DNA of 64,000 bases from an uncultured Prochlorococcus sp. (GTDB lineage: Bacteria; Cyanobacteriota; Cyanobacteriia; PCC-6307; Cyanobiaceae). A program made the position numbers and the translations under genes. This document shows, in pieces, positions 36,716 through 46,125 of the stretch (position 1 is the first letter of the stretch; each line of letters starts with the position of its first letter). Under the pieces are notes generated by a model, which did not search any database, was not told the DNA's origin, and saw only the letters and a program-made list of their open reading frames with translations. The stretch is from positions 1-64,000 of the forward strand of contig CACBHP010000004.1 of the NCBI GenBank assembly GCA_902539115.1. The letters are read 5' to 3'.

Positions 36716-38185
36716 ATGAAAAGAAGGCAAGGTTGGCTTTTCTTTAATATATTTCTACTTACTTTATCTGTTTATCTATTAATAAATTATCCATTACAGT
36801 TGGGATTGGATTTACAAGGGGGTTCTCAACTTACACTACAAATTATTAAAGAGGAAGGTAAGGTAACAAGGGATGAACTTGAAGCAGTTAATTCGGTTAT
36901 AGATAAACGTGTTAACAATTTAGGGGTTTCCGAGTCTAACTTACAAACCCTAGGTGGTGATCAATTGATTTTAGAATTACCTGGAGAACAGAATCCATTA
37001 GTTGCTTCAAGAGTTTTAGGTAAGACAGCTTTATTAGAATTTAAAACTCAAAAAGAAGGAACATCTACAGATTTAAAAACCCTGCAACTACAGAGATTGA
37101 ATATTAAAGAATTAATTGAAGAATATTCCTCTGCAGAAAAAAGTCAATATGATGATAATCTCTTAAAAATTATTCAAGATGATCTTAATGAGATAGAGCA
37201 AGAATTAAATTTCTCATCTTCTAGCAATGATTTGTATGGGAAGTTAATTGAAATTAAAAAGTATGTTGATAAAGAAATTACAAATTTATTTATTAAAACA
37301 GATTTATCTGGTAAGGATCTTATTAATGCAGGAAGGAGACAAGAACAAACAAATAGTAATTGGGAAGTTTTATTAACTTTTAGTAATTCAGGAGGTGAAA
37401 AGTTTGCAGAAATTACAAAGTCAATTGCTGGTACTAATCAACTATTGGCTATCATTCTAGATGGCGAATCAATAAGTGAAGCCAGTGTTGGCAATCAATT
37501 TGCTAATACTGGTATTACAGGTGGTTCAGCAACAATAAGCGGTAATTTTAGTGCTGAAAATGCTAGAGAGTTAGAAGTTCAACTTAAAGGGGGTTCATTG
37601 CCATTGCCAATTGAAATAGTAGAAACTAACACTATAGGAGCTCTAATGGGATCCAATAATATTTCCAAAAGTCTTTATGCAGCTATTAGTGGATTAATTT
37701 TTGTTGGTATATTTATGATTTTTAATTATAGAATTTTAGGTTTTGTTTCAGTTCTTTCACTAGTACTTTATGGTTTCTTTAATTTAGCCCTATATTCCTT
37801 AATTCCAGTAACTTTGACTTTACCGGGAATATCTGGCCTTATACTTAGCATTGGTATGGCTGTTGATGCAAATATACTAATATTTGAGAGAATTAGAGAA
37901 GAATTATTTGATGGTAATACTCTTACAAGATCTATTGATAGCGGTTTTCAAAGAGCTAATTCATCCATAGTTGATGGCCATATTACAACTCTTCTAAGTT
38001 GTTTTGTATTGTTTTTATTAGGAACAAATTTTGTTAAAGGTTTTGCGGCAACATTAGGTATTGGAGTCTTAATAAGCTTGTTTACATCATTAAATTGTTC
38101 TAAAACTATTTTGCGATTTTTTACAACATATCAAACTTTAAGACAAAAAAATCTCTATCTTCCCAGGAATAATTTTTCAAATTAA
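36716..38185 (+). CDS. secD: Protein-export membrane protein SecD
   Basis: SecD and SecF use the proton gradient to pull proteins released by SecYEG. The 489-residue product has an N-terminal helix, GLDLQGGSQLTLQI, the periplasmic head (AVNSVIDKRVNNLGVSE, P1 region) and five C-terminal helices containing GMAVDANILIFERIREEL. It follows pdhB by 3 bp and precedes secF by 23 bp. Confidence 0.95.
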   Translation: MKRRQGWLFFNIFLLTLSVYLLINYPLQLGLDLQGGSQLTLQIIKEEGKVTRDELEAVNSVIDKRVNNLGVSESNLQTLGGDQLILELPGEQNPLVASRVLGKTALLEFKTQKEGTSTDLKTLQLQRLNIKELIEEYSSAEKSQYDDNLLKIIQDDLNEIEQELNFSSSSNDLYGKLIEIKKYVDKEITNLFIKTDLSGKDLINAGRRQEQTNSNWEVLLTFSNSGGEKFAEITKSIAGTNQLLAIILDGESISEASVGNQFANTGITGGSATISGNFSAENARELEVQLKGGSLPLPIEIVETNTIGALMGSNNISKSLYAAISGLIFVGIFMIFNYRILGFVSVLSLVLYGFFNLALYSLIPVTLTLPGISGLILSIGMAVDANILIFERIREELFDGNTLTRSIDSGFQRANSSIVDGHITTLLSCFVLFLLGTNFVKGFAATLGIGVLISLFTSLNCSKTILRFFTTYQTLRQKNLYLPRNNFSN

Positions 38186-38208
38186 ATTTTTTTATTTCTA
38201 ATTTTCTC

Positions 38209-39123
38209 ATGAAATACAATCTTGAACTAATAAAAAATAAAAAAAAGATAATTGGTTTTTCAACTATTCTTATATTGTTAAGTCTCTTAGGGATTTTATA
38301 TTCTACTTTTAATACTTCTTATAAGAAACCTATAAATTTAGGGATGGATTTTGTTGGGGGAAATGAACTAAGAATAGAAAGAGTTTGTGAAGAAGAATGT
38401 TCTAATTTTTCTCCTGATTCAGTTTTAGAAAAGTTAAGAGAGAATTCTAAAAATAAAAACGTTTTAAATAATATTAAATTACAATTCCAAAATAATAATA
38501 AATTAATTTCAATAAGAACCCCTTATTTGAGTATCGAAGAATCGAATAATCTTATTAATAATCTTGATAATATTGTTGGGCCTCTAAATTATGAGAGTAA
38601 GGATTCAAGATTAATAGGTCCAAAGCTTGGGAAAAGATTACTCTCTAATTGTGTTACTTCATTGTTAGTTTCTTTATTTGCAATATCTTTATATATAACA
38701 ATTAGATTTGATAAAAATTATGCATTATTTGCACTATTAGCTTTATTCCATGATTTATTAATTGTTTTCGGTATATTTTCCTGGTTGGGAATTATATTAT
38801 CTGTCGAGGTAAATAGTTTATTTGCTGTGTCATTGTTAACTATTGCCGGTTATTCTGTAAATGATACTGTTGTTATATTCGATAGAATTCGTGAGAATTT
38901 AAAATTAAGGAATGAAGGCTATAACGAAACTATTCAATTATCGGTTAACGAATCATTTAGAAGGACAACGTTTACCAGTATTACAACCCTTTTCCCTTTA
39001 TTAAGCATAATTCTGTTTGGATCTTACTCACTATTTTGGTTTTCATTGGCCTTATCTTTAGGAATTGTAGTTGGAAGTTATTCAAGTATTTTATTGGCTC
39101 CATCTTTGTTGCTGAAAGACTGA
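38209..39123 (+). CDS. secF: Protein-export membrane protein SecF
   Basis: The 304-residue partner of SecD. It has an N-terminal helix, the NLGMDFVGGNELRIE motif and C-terminal helices carrying GYSVNDTVVIFDRIRENLK and RRTTFTSITTLFPLLSIILFG. The proton-relay Asp lies in the VNDTVVIFDRI segment as in the family. It is the third gene of the pdhB-secD-secF group. Confidence 0.95.
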   Translation: MKYNLELIKNKKKIIGFSTILILLSLLGILYSTFNTSYKKPINLGMDFVGGNELRIERVCEEECSNFSPDSVLEKLRENSKNKNVLNNIKLQFQNNNKLISIRTPYLSIEESNNLINNLDNIVGPLNYESKDSRLIGPKLGKRLLSNCVTSLLVSLFAISLYITIRFDKNYALFALLALFHDLLIVFGIFSWLGIILSVEVNSLFAVSLLTIAGYSVNDTVVIFDRIRENLKLRNEGYNETIQLSVNESFRRTTFTSITTLFPLLSIILFGSYSLFWFSLALSLGIVVGSYSSILLAPSLLLKD

Positions 39124-39141
39124 GCTTAACCTTCTAATTTT

Positions 39142-39324
39142 ATGAAATTAAATTACTATTTGATAATTTTATTTTCTTTAGTTTTAATAGATATTTCTAC
39201 TGAGTTAAGAATATTATTTGATCATTTTACTTTTAGTTCATTATATTTTGCTATTGGTAAACATCCTTTAGCTTTCTTTATGCTTTTTTCATATCCATAT
39301 TTATATAAAAAATTAATTAAGTAG
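39142..39324 (+). CDS. Small hydrophobic protein (60 aa), unknown
   Basis: A 60-residue protein starting 18 bp after secF. It has a hydrophobic helix (residues 4-20), an ELRILFDHFTF amphipathic piece, and a second hydrophobic stretch LAFFMLFSYPYLY before a Lys-rich end. It appears to be a two-helix membrane protein. The same-strand location and short gap suggest co-transcription with secDF. I do not recognise it. Confidence 0.6.
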   Translation: MKLNYYLIILFSLVLIDISTELRILFDHFTFSSLYFAIGKHPLAFFMLFSYPYLYKKLIK

Positions 39325-39327
39325 TTT

Positions 39328-40371
39328 TTAAATATCTTTCAATGATTCTTTTATTATAACCTGTATTACTACAGCTAATGGAAGAGATAGAATTAAGCCC
39401 AATGGACCAAAAATGAAGGTGAATCCAAATTGTGAAATTAATGTTAGGCCAGGAAGTAAGTTTGCTTTTTTCTTCATTATAGATGGCATTATTATATAGC
39501 TTTCAATATTTTGTATGATTACATATGCGCCTAATACGGCCAGTGGCTTCCAAAAATTATCAAGTATTGCAATTGAGATAGGAAATATACCACTGATAAC
39601 TGGACCTATATTAGGAATTACATTAAGAACCATTGCTATTAAAGCATTTGAGACAACATATTTGACATCTAAGATAGATAAAACTATTAATGATAGTAAA
39701 CCTACTGATAACGAGCTTATGACCATAGAAAAGGTCCAATTTGCTAGAGCAATATTACATTTTTCCAGAATATTTCTAAATTTGTTACGGTAATTTTTTG
39801 GTATTAATAGAAGTATATTTTCTTTATATTGTTTTGGTTCAATAGAAATCATCAAACTAACAGCTAATACGAATATTAATTTCAAAAGTCCTGAACCGAG
39901 ATTTCCCGCTATATTTATTAAATTCTTAAAACTTTCTTGAATAGCTTTTGCAATAGTTGAGACATCTGGAATGGTAACTACATTATTTATAAGATTGAAT
40001 ATGTCTATTACGTTTTCTGATTTTTCGCCATAAAACAGGTTATTCAGTTTGTTCAGATTCGTATTAATTAAAATATTTATTTTTGATAAACCATTTGGAA
40101 TATCAACAAGTATTTCGTTGAATTCTTTTATGAACGGGGGCAATACAAGAATAAAAATAGTAAATACTATTACTGATATAACAGTTAATACAAGAAACAA
40201 AGAAAGTGATCGAGGAATTTTCAATCCCTTTTGCATTTGATTACATAAATTACATACAATATTTGAAATTACTAAAGAACAAATTATTAGAAGGAGAAAA
40301 TCCCTTAAAGTCCATATTATTAGCGAAGTGATTAATATTACTACTAACTTGAAATATGATGAACTACTCAA
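39328..40371 (-). CDS. AI-2E family transporter (PerM/YdgG type)
   Basis: A 347-residue membrane protein with an N-terminal helix pair, a soluble middle part (about residues 85-150) and a C-terminal membrane block including VLNVIPNIGPVISGIFPISIAI and QNIESYIIMPSIMKKKANLLPG. These are typical of the AI-2E/UPF0118 permease family. Substrates range from signalling molecules to sodium in various members, so none is assigned. It is convergent with the 60-aa gene and downstream of psb28. Confidence 0.85.
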   Translation of the reverse strand: MSSSSYFKLVVILITSLIIWTLRDFLLLIICSLVISNIVCNLCNQMQKGLKIPRSLSLFLVLTVISVIVFTIFILVLPPFIKEFNEILVDIPNGLSKINILINTNLNKLNNLFYGEKSENVIDIFNLINNVVTIPDVSTIAKAIQESFKNLINIAGNLGSGLLKLIFVLAVSLMISIEPKQYKENILLLIPKNYRNKFRNILEKCNIALANWTFSMVISSLSVGLLSLIVLSILDVKYVVSNALIAMVLNVIPNIGPVISGIFPISIAILDNFWKPLAVLGAYVIIQNIESYIIMPSIMKKKANLLPGLTLISQFGFTFIFGPLGLILSLPLAVVIQVIIKESLKDI

Positions 40372-40384
40372 TTTTCAAAGAATT

Positions 40385-40738
40385 CTACTTCTTTTCAGAA
40401 TATCCTAATCCATTTGATTTGGCATAACTATTTGCAAACCTCATAAATCTATCAAAGTCTGATGTGTTCTTCCAAATATAAACTGCTTCTAAAAATAAGG
40501 GTTCTCCATCAACAAACTTTACTTTGACTTCCCTAGTTAGTATTTCACCTTCGGAATCAATCATACGCATACCTGTGATTTCACCATCTGTAATTGAAGA
40601 TAAAGCCTGAGGTTTTTCGAACAAAAATAATGCTTGGCCGGTGGTACCATCTTTACTCCTAGTAAGTCTTATTTCAGGAACTACTGGTTCATCTGTTCCC
40701 TCATAAAATTGTATTTTTGCAGTTTTATTTGCTGTCAT
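40385..40738 (-). CDS. psb28: Photosystem II assembly protein Psb28
   Basis: The 117-residue product is the usual Psb28 length. It begins [25 protein letters not shown] and has [13 protein letters not shown] and [25 protein letters not shown]. Psb28 binds photosystem II assembly intermediates containing CP47 on the cytoplasmic side and affects chlorophyll supply. It lies between the AI-2E permease and mnmH, all on the minus strand. Confidence 0.95.
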   Translation of the reverse strand: MTANKTAKIQFYEGTDEPVVPEIRLTRSKDGTTGQALFLFEKPQALSSITDGEITGMRMIDSEGEILTREVKVKFVDGEPLFLEAVYIWKNTSDFDRFMRFANSYAKSNGLGYSEKK

Positions 40739-40798
40739 AATGTTCAGTTAATAATTTTTTATCTTAGGAAATATTTTTCAGATTCGTTTGTAATTATT

Positions 40799-41839
40799 TT
40801 ATAAAAGATTATTTATTAACTCTAGAATCCTTTCATCATATTTTTTGTCTGTTAAATCTAATAACTTTATATTAGTTTTGCCAACCTTTTCAAATTCATA
40901 ACACTTATCGTAGTAATCTAGAACTGATCTGCAAACTAAGTCCCATTTCTCATTATTTATTGATTCCAGAGCTATTTTTGTTCTTTGCGGTCCTAATCTT
41001 TTTTTTATCCTTAATACAGATTCTTGGAGTTCCTCTTTCTTAAAAACACTATAGGTATCTATCAACTCATCTAACCTGTTAGATTCGCTTCTTAAAATTT
41101 CAATTCTCTTAGAATGTTTCATCTGATTGAATAATTCATGAGGAATCTTACATTTACCTATATTTGCACTTTCAGCTTCTACAAAAATATTATTAGAACA
41201 TTTAAAAGAGTTTAATTTTTCTGCAATATTATTTTCAAATTGTTCATTTGAAGGTTGTTCTTTCATTCCTAAACCTCCAAATGTACTTCCTCTATGACAA
41301 GCAAATCCTTCAAGATCAATAGTTTGATATTTATATTTATCTAGTAATGATAATAATCTTGTCTTCCCTGTTCCTGTTTTTCCGCCAATAACTACTATAT
41401 TCAACTTTTTTGAGAAACTATCTAATACCCATCTTCTATATATTTTGTATCCTCCCCTAAGTGTTATTGGATTTAACTTATATTTTTCTAGTAACCAAGC
41501 AATACTTTGTGAACGCATTCCTCCTCTAGAGCAATATATTCTGACAAGAAATTCATTATTTTTATTAATAATAGTTTTATAAGACTCAATACTCATGAAT
41601 AAATTATCCAGAAGTAATTCCATTTTTTTTTCAAAAAATTTTAATCCCTCTATGACTGCTTTTTCTCTTCCTTCTTTTTTATAAATCGTGCCAATTATAG
41701 ATCTCTCATCATTATCAAATAGTGGAATGTTAATAGATTTAGGCAGGTGTCCTTTATAATATTCACTCGGGCTTCTAACATCTATTAGTGGTCCTTTAAA
41801 ACTTCTAAATTTCTCTAGTTCTTTTCTTTTGAAATACAT
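40799..41839 (-). CDS. mnmH: tRNA 2-selenouridine/geranyl-2-thiouridine synthase MnmH (SelU)
   Basis: A 346-residue two-domain enzyme. The rhodanese domain (about 1-140) carries Cys103 in YCSRGGMRSQS, and a P-loop domain has GGKTGTGKT at 152-160. MnmH replaces the wobble 2-thiouridine sulphur with selenium via a geranylated intermediate. No selD is seen in this window, so whether the cell makes selenouridine is open. It diverges from the GUN4 gene across 35 bp. Confidence 0.9.
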   Translation of the reverse strand: MYFKRKELEKFRSFKGPLIDVRSPSEYYKGHLPKSINIPLFDNDERSIIGTIYKKEGREKAVIEGLKFFEKKMELLLDNLFMSIESYKTIINKNNEFLVRIYCSRGGMRSQSIAWLLEKYKLNPITLRGGYKIYRRWVLDSFSKKLNIVVIGGKTGTGKTRLLSLLDKYKYQTIDLEGFACHRGSTFGGLGMKEQPSNEQFENNIAEKLNSFKCSNNIFVEAESANIGKCKIPHELFNQMKHSKRIEILRSESNRLDELIDTYSVFKKEELQESVLRIKKRLGPQRTKIALESINNEKWDLVCRSVLDYYDKCYEFEKVGKTNIKLLDLTDKKYDERILELINNLL

Positions 41840-41874
41840 GGATAGTTTTTATTTTTTTAGATTGATTTTTTAAA

Positions 41875-42594
41875 ATGAATAACAAAGGACAAGATAACAA
41901 TAACAATGCTACATTAGATCTGATAAAAAAATTTGTAGATTCCAATCAAAGAAAAAGAATAAATTCATTAACTCAAATAGAATCTGAAGTCGACAATATT
42001 TTTAATCTTGGCCCTTCGATGTTTGATATCTTTGATAGTGAAGGAGATGACTGGGCTGCTGGCTGGATATTGCAAGTCTTAAAAAAGTTTAAGCCTGAAT
42101 TCTTTGAAAACTCTAAATTTAATAATTGGTATAATACATATTCAGATAATGATATCAATTATGAAGATTTGCAATTGATGTTGGTTGAGCAAAAATTTGA
42201 AGAGGCAGATAGATTAACAAGTTCCTATTTACGAAAATTAGCTGGAAAATTAGCTGAAAAACGTGGATATGTTTTCTATAGTGAAGTTAAGAACATGTCA
42301 GGTAAAGATCTAGAAACTATAGATAGATTATGGATTATTTATTCTACAGGTAGATTTGGATTCTCAATTCAGGCAAAGATATTAAAATCAGTAGGTAAAA
42401 AATATGAATTAATGTGGCCGAAAATAGGTTGGAAAAAAGAGGGTTTATGGACTAGATACCCTGGATCTTTTTGCTGGTCATTGGAAGCTCCTGATGGACA
42501 TATGCCTTTAATAAATCAACTAAGAGGAGTAAGGCTTATGGACTCTATCCTACGGCATCCTGCTATTGCAGAAAGACATAATAATATTCTTTAA
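41875..42594 (+). CDS. gun4: GUN4 domain protein, Mg-chelatase regulator
   Basis: A 239-residue protein with an N-terminal helical region and a C-terminal GUN4 domain (about 85-235). Recognisable segments are LRKLAGKLAEKRGYVFYSEVKN in the start of the domain and WTRYPGSFCWSLEAPDGHMPL. GUN4 binds protoporphyrin IX and Mg-protoporphyrin and stimulates the ChlH subunit of Mg-chelatase, promoting chlorophyll synthesis. The gene precedes the RsbW-like ATPase by 48 bp. Confidence 0.88.
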   Translation: MNNKGQDNNNNATLDLIKKFVDSNQRKRINSLTQIESEVDNIFNLGPSMFDIFDSEGDDWAAGWILQVLKKFKPEFFENSKFNNWYNTYSDNDINYEDLQLMLVEQKFEEADRLTSSYLRKLAGKLAEKRGYVFYSEVKNMSGKDLETIDRLWIIYSTGRFGFSIQAKILKSVGKKYELMWPKIGWKKEGLWTRYPGSFCWSLEAPDGHMPLINQLRGVRLMDSILRHPAIAERHNNIL

Positions 42595-42642
42595 AATGAG
42601 GTATTTAATAAGTTAAAATTAAGACAGTATCAAAATATTATT

Positions 42643-43077
42643 ATGTCCTTACTTCGGGGCAAAAATATTTTAAAAAAATTTTTTAAAAGACCAAAGATTA
42701 ACTGGTCAAACTACGAATTCGAATCATCATTACAGTTAAATGAATTTGTCGATCAATTATTAGAACCTATTAAACATTCTCAATCAAGCTATCTTATAAA
42801 ACTTGGTTTACATGAAGCTTTAGTTAACGCAGTAAAACATGGAAATAAATTAGATCCTAAAAAAAATATTAGAGTAAGAAGAATAATCACTCCTAATTGG
42901 TGTGTTTGGCAAATTCAAGATCAAGGTAATGGTTTAGAAATAAAAAAAAGAGACTACAAATTACCAAAAAAAATAAGTAGTGTAAAAGGTCGTGGCTTAT
43001 ACATAATTAATGAATGTTTTGATGATATTAGATGGAGTAATAAAGGTAATAGGCTTCAGTTGGCTTTAAAAAGGTGA
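42643..43077 (+). CDS. RsbW-like serine kinase / anti-sigma-factor type ATPase
   Basis: A 144-residue GHKL ATPase with the N-box HEALVNAVKHGN at 57-68, a G1 box DQGNG at 93-97 and GRGLYII at 116-122. It lacks a histidine-kinase phosphoacceptor domain, so it fits the RsbW/SpoIIAB class that phosphorylates STAS antagonists and may hold a sigma factor. A STAS protein is encoded at 18307. It overlaps the convergent gene at 43056 by 22 bp. Confidence 0.82.
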   Translation: MSLLRGKNILKKFFKRPKINWSNYEFESSLQLNEFVDQLLEPIKHSQSSYLIKLGLHEALVNAVKHGNKLDPKKNIRVRRIITPNWCVWQIQDQGNGLEIKKRDYKLPKKISSVKGRGLYIINECFDDIRWSNKGNRLQLALKR

Positions 43078-43319
43078 TTTTTACTAGGACAAGGTTGATC
43101 TACGTTAATTTCTTTTAACCATTTAATACTTTCTTCTATATACTCAATAGTTTCCTTCTCATTGCAAGAAATAATTAAATGGCATAATCCCGCCGAAATT
43201 AGTTCTGCAGATCGTTTATGTTTATTTCCTTTATCTTTATGCCATTTAGAATGATCAATCTTTAGTTTGTTATTAAGACTTTGAACAAGCTGAATAGTAT
43301 CTTTATCCCAATAGTTCAT
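43056..43319 (-). CDS. Small conserved-type protein, possibly DUF6439
   Basis: An 87-residue soluble, helical protein. It begins NYWDKDTIQLVQSLNNKL, has a basic middle (KDKGNKHKRSAELISAG) and ends CPSKNHLFKAN. The AELISAGLCHLI helix resembles a picocyanobacterial family I believe is DUF6439, though I cannot be sure. It lies 12 bp after the methyltransferase gene on the same strand and overlaps the RsbW-like gene tail to tail. Confidence 0.62.
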   Translation of the reverse strand: MNYWDKDTIQLVQSLNNKLKIDHSKWHKDKGNKHKRSAELISAGLCHLIISCNEKETIEYIEESIKWLKEINVDQPCPSKNHLFKAN

Positions 43320-43331
43320 AGAAGTTTTTAT

Positions 43332-44387
43332 TTATTTTACAGCAGACCATACTTTGGTCATAAAAAAGGAATTTGATTTTACATCTTTAAACCCTATTTC
43401 CTCTATTTTAGAATCTATATTCTCTTTTATGTAATCACAATAAAAAGGCTCATGAAAAGATTTATAGAAGTTTTCCATTATGGATGTAAAGTCAGGTGAA
43501 TCACTTATTTGAATTGAATCAGCTAAAACTAATATCCCCCCAGGCTCAAGAACTCTAAAAAATTCATTTAATACTTTAGCTCTAATTGTTCTAGGTAATT
43601 CATGAAATAAGTAAACACAAGAAATGCATTGAAAACTTTCATTTTCAAAAGGTAATTCCTCAGCATTACCTTTTATTAACTGAATTAAATCTCCATCTAA
43701 ATCTGAAATATATCTACTTGCCTCTTTTAAGTATGAATCAGATAAATCAATTCCTGTAATTCTTTCTTTAGGAAATGCGGCTCTTAATTGTTTCAATGTT
43801 CTTCCAGATCCTGTAGCAACATCAAGTATTTTTATGGAACTTTTTTTTCTATTGCTAAAAATTTCAAGTCCTTCTTTTATTGGCTTAATTATTCTTCTCC
43901 TCATTGAGTCAGCACTTCCATTGAAAAGTATCTCTACTTGTAGGTCATAAATGCTGGCTGAAAAATCTGATAAATAACCATCTGTTTGATGATGAAAATT
44001 TCTCAAATAATATTGAGGATAATTATCTTTATCAATTGATTTTGGAAGATCATCAAAGTTTTGTTTCCTGCGTCGGTCCCATGTATTAGGCATATCGAGC
44101 CAAATTTTAGGATATTGAGTTAGATATCTAAGCCATGGTTCGTCAAACAATAATTTTTTTGGATATATATTTTTTTCTGCATCATTCCAATCTTCTTCTC
44201 TTAAAATATTCATTGAATTTTGGATTTGCATTAGAAGATCCTTATCTATATCAAAATTTTCAAGCTTCGAATCGGGAAGAATAAAATTCATTAATCTTGA
44301 ACTAATCTGCTTATGAGCGAAACCTGCAATGCTTTTACTTTGTTGTAGCGTTTTATATGCAATTTTTGAAATAGATTCCCTAGACAT
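43332..44387 (-). CDS. Class I SAM-dependent methyltransferase
   Basis: A 351-residue protein with a helical N-terminal part of about 180 residues and a C-terminal Rossmann methyltransferase domain. Motif I is ILDVATGSGRTLKQL, motif II is ITGIDLS, and post-motif segments are GNAEELPFENESF and VLEPGGILVLADSI, as in the UbiE/sterol-methyltransferase group. The substrate is unknown. It lies downstream of glnA, separated by that gene's hairpin terminator. Confidence 0.82.
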   Translation of the reverse strand: MSRESISKIAYKTLQQSKSIAGFAHKQISSRLMNFILPDSKLENFDIDKDLLMQIQNSMNILREEDWNDAEKNIYPKKLLFDEPWLRYLTQYPKIWLDMPNTWDRRRKQNFDDLPKSIDKDNYPQYYLRNFHHQTDGYLSDFSASIYDLQVEILFNGSADSMRRRIIKPIKEGLEIFSNRKKSSIKILDVATGSGRTLKQLRAAFPKERITGIDLSDSYLKEASRYISDLDGDLIQLIKGNAEELPFENESFQCISCVYLFHELPRTIRAKVLNEFFRVLEPGGILVLADSIQISDSPDFTSIMENFYKSFHEPFYCDYIKENIDSKIEEIGFKDVKSNSFFMTKVWSAVK

Positions 44388-44414
44388 TTTTCAATTTATA
44401 TATCTATATTCCAA

Positions 44415-44464
44415 CAAAAAAAAAATCAATTTGAGAATAATTTGTGATATTTCTCAAATTGATT
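44415..44464 (-). terminator. Rho-independent terminator of glnA
   Basis: A perfect 14-bp inverted repeat (44424-44437 AATCAATTTGAGAA and 44451-44464 TTCTCAAATTGATT) encloses a 13-nt loop. On the minus strand it is followed by a run of about ten T. It lies 26 bp beyond the glnA stop. It is the clearest terminator in the window. Confidence 0.85.
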
Positions 44465-44489
44465 AATTTATACTAATGTTTTCTTTTAA

Positions 44490-45911
44490 TTAAGCATCGT
44501 AATACATGAAGAATTCATGTGGATGAGGCCTTTGTCTTAGTTGTTGTACCTCTTCGTATTTTATATCGATAAAGTTATCAATAAAATCTTCAGTAAATAC
44601 TCCACCGGCTAATAAATATTCCTTATCTGCTTTTAACGCATTAAGTGAGTCATTTAGGGATGAAGGAACTGTATCAATTTTTGCAAGTTCATCAGCTGGA
44701 AGTTCAAATAAATCTACATCTACTCCATCTCCAGGATCAATTTGATTTTTAATTCCATCAATACCAGCAAGCATCATTACAGAGAATGCTAAGTAAGGAT
44801 TTGCAAGTGCGTCACCTGATCTGAATTCTAATCTTTTAGCTTTAGGGCTTGGTCCTGTTAAAGGTATTCTTACTGCAGCTGATCTATTACCCTCAGAATA
44901 AACTAGATTAACAGGCGCTTCGAATCCTGGAACCAATCGTTTATAACTATTTGTAGTTGGGTTAGTAAATGCTAGGAATGAAGGTGCATGTTTAAGTATT
45001 CCTCCGATGTACCATCTTGCTGTTTGAGATAAATTTGCATATGCTCCTTCACCAAAAAATAATGGTTGTCCACTTTTCCATAAACTTTGGTGAACATGCA
45101 TTCCGGTTCCGTTATCGTTAAAAACAGGCTTGGGCATAAATGTTGCAGTTTTTCCATATTTTTTTGCAACATTTCTGACAACGTATTTATAAGTCATAAC
45201 GTTATCAGCAGCATTTATCAACGAATCAAATTTCATTCCAAGTTCGTGTTGTCCGGCACCAGCAACTTCATGGTGATGTTTCTCTGTGGGAATACCTAAT
45301 TCACCCATAAGAAGAAGCATCTCAGATCTGATATCTTGTGCTGTATCATTTGGAGCTACAGGAAAATAACCTTCTTTATATTGTATTTTGTATCCTAAGT
45401 TACCTCCTTCTTCAATTCGACCTGTATTCCATGGTGCTTCAATAGTATCTACACTGTAAAAACAACCTCCTTCTTTAGAGTCATATCTAACATCATCAAA
45501 TAAAAAGAATTCTGGTTCTGGTCCAAAAAATGCAGTATCTGCTATACCAGTTGAGTCTAAATATTTTAATGCCTTTTGAGCTAAAGCTCTTGGACACCTA
45601 TCATAAGGCTCACCACTTCTAGGCTCTTGGATAGAGCAAATCATACTTAGGGTTTTATGCTTATAGAAAGGATCTATCCATGCTGTACTTGCATCAGGAA
45701 CCATCGACATATCTGAGGCATTAATTGCTTTCCAACCCCTTATTGATGAACCATCAAATGCTAGACCTTCTGTAAATGAATCCTCTTCTATCATGTCTGA
45801 TGTAAGAGTTAAATGCTGCCATTTACCGTGAATGTCTGTGAATTTTAAATCGATGAGTTCAATTCCTTCGTCTTTAATTTGACTTAAGACATCTTGTGGA
45901 GACTTAGACAT
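44490..45911 (-). CDS. glnA: Glutamine synthetase type I
   Basis: The main ammonium-assimilating enzyme (473 residues) joins glutamate and ammonia using ATP. Metal and substrate motifs are present: FDGSSIRGW near residue 52, PEPEFFLF at 131-138, [25 protein letters not shown] and [12 protein letters not shown]. The position of the adenylylated Tyr of enterobacterial enzymes (NLYDLP) is Phe402 here (DLFELP), so control by adenylylation is excluded. An NtcA-type promoter lies upstream and a strong terminator downstream, so the gene is probably monocistronic. Confidence 0.97.
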   Translation of the reverse strand: MSKSPQDVLSQIKDEGIELIDLKFTDIHGKWQHLTLTSDMIEEDSFTEGLAFDGSSIRGWKAINASDMSMVPDASTAWIDPFYKHKTLSMICSIQEPRSGEPYDRCPRALAQKALKYLDSTGIADTAFFGPEPEFFLFDDVRYDSKEGGCFYSVDTIEAPWNTGRIEEGGNLGYKIQYKEGYFPVAPNDTAQDIRSEMLLLMGELGIPTEKHHHEVAGAGQHELGMKFDSLINAADNVMTYKYVVRNVAKKYGKTATFMPKPVFNDNGTGMHVHQSLWKSGQPLFFGEGAYANLSQTARWYIGGILKHAPSFLAFTNPTTNSYKRLVPGFEAPVNLVYSEGNRSAAVRIPLTGPSPKAKRLEFRSGDALANPYLAFSVMMLAGIDGIKNQIDPGDGVDVDLFELPADELAKIDTVPSSLNDSLNALKADKEYLLAGGVFTEDFIDNFIDIKYEEVQQLRQRPHPHEFFMYYDA

Positions 45912-45933
45912 AACTTTTGAGATACCTTATATG

Positions 45934-45975
45934 AAATTAATAACTTGATGATTCTTATTATGTATCAATAGTAAC
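45934..45975 (-). promoter_or_regulatory. NtcA-activated promoter of glnA
   Basis: On the minus strand GTTACTATTGATAC (45962-45975) has the NtcA half-sites GTT/TAC with an 8-nt spacer. A 22-nt gap leads to TAATTT (45934-45939), a TAN3T -10 box. Transcription would start near 45927, leaving a leader of about 15 nt before the ATG at 45911. The site matches the urtA promoter in its outer five bases on both sides. Confidence 0.75.
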
Positions 45976-46125
45976 TTTTTTCAACACTAGATGTCTTCTT
46001 TCAGTGTTTCAAGTCATAACTTTAATAATTATTTACTTAATTATTTAAATTGAATTAATTTCTTTAAATAAATATCGCTTATGAGACGATAGTAGTTTAA
46101 TTTAAAGGTAATTGAATGTAATGCT

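Noticed and set aside
45990-46052. 20-codon ATG frame in the glnA/aminotransferase gap
   Set aside because: It is too short, polar and low complexity, and lies over the probable regulatory region.
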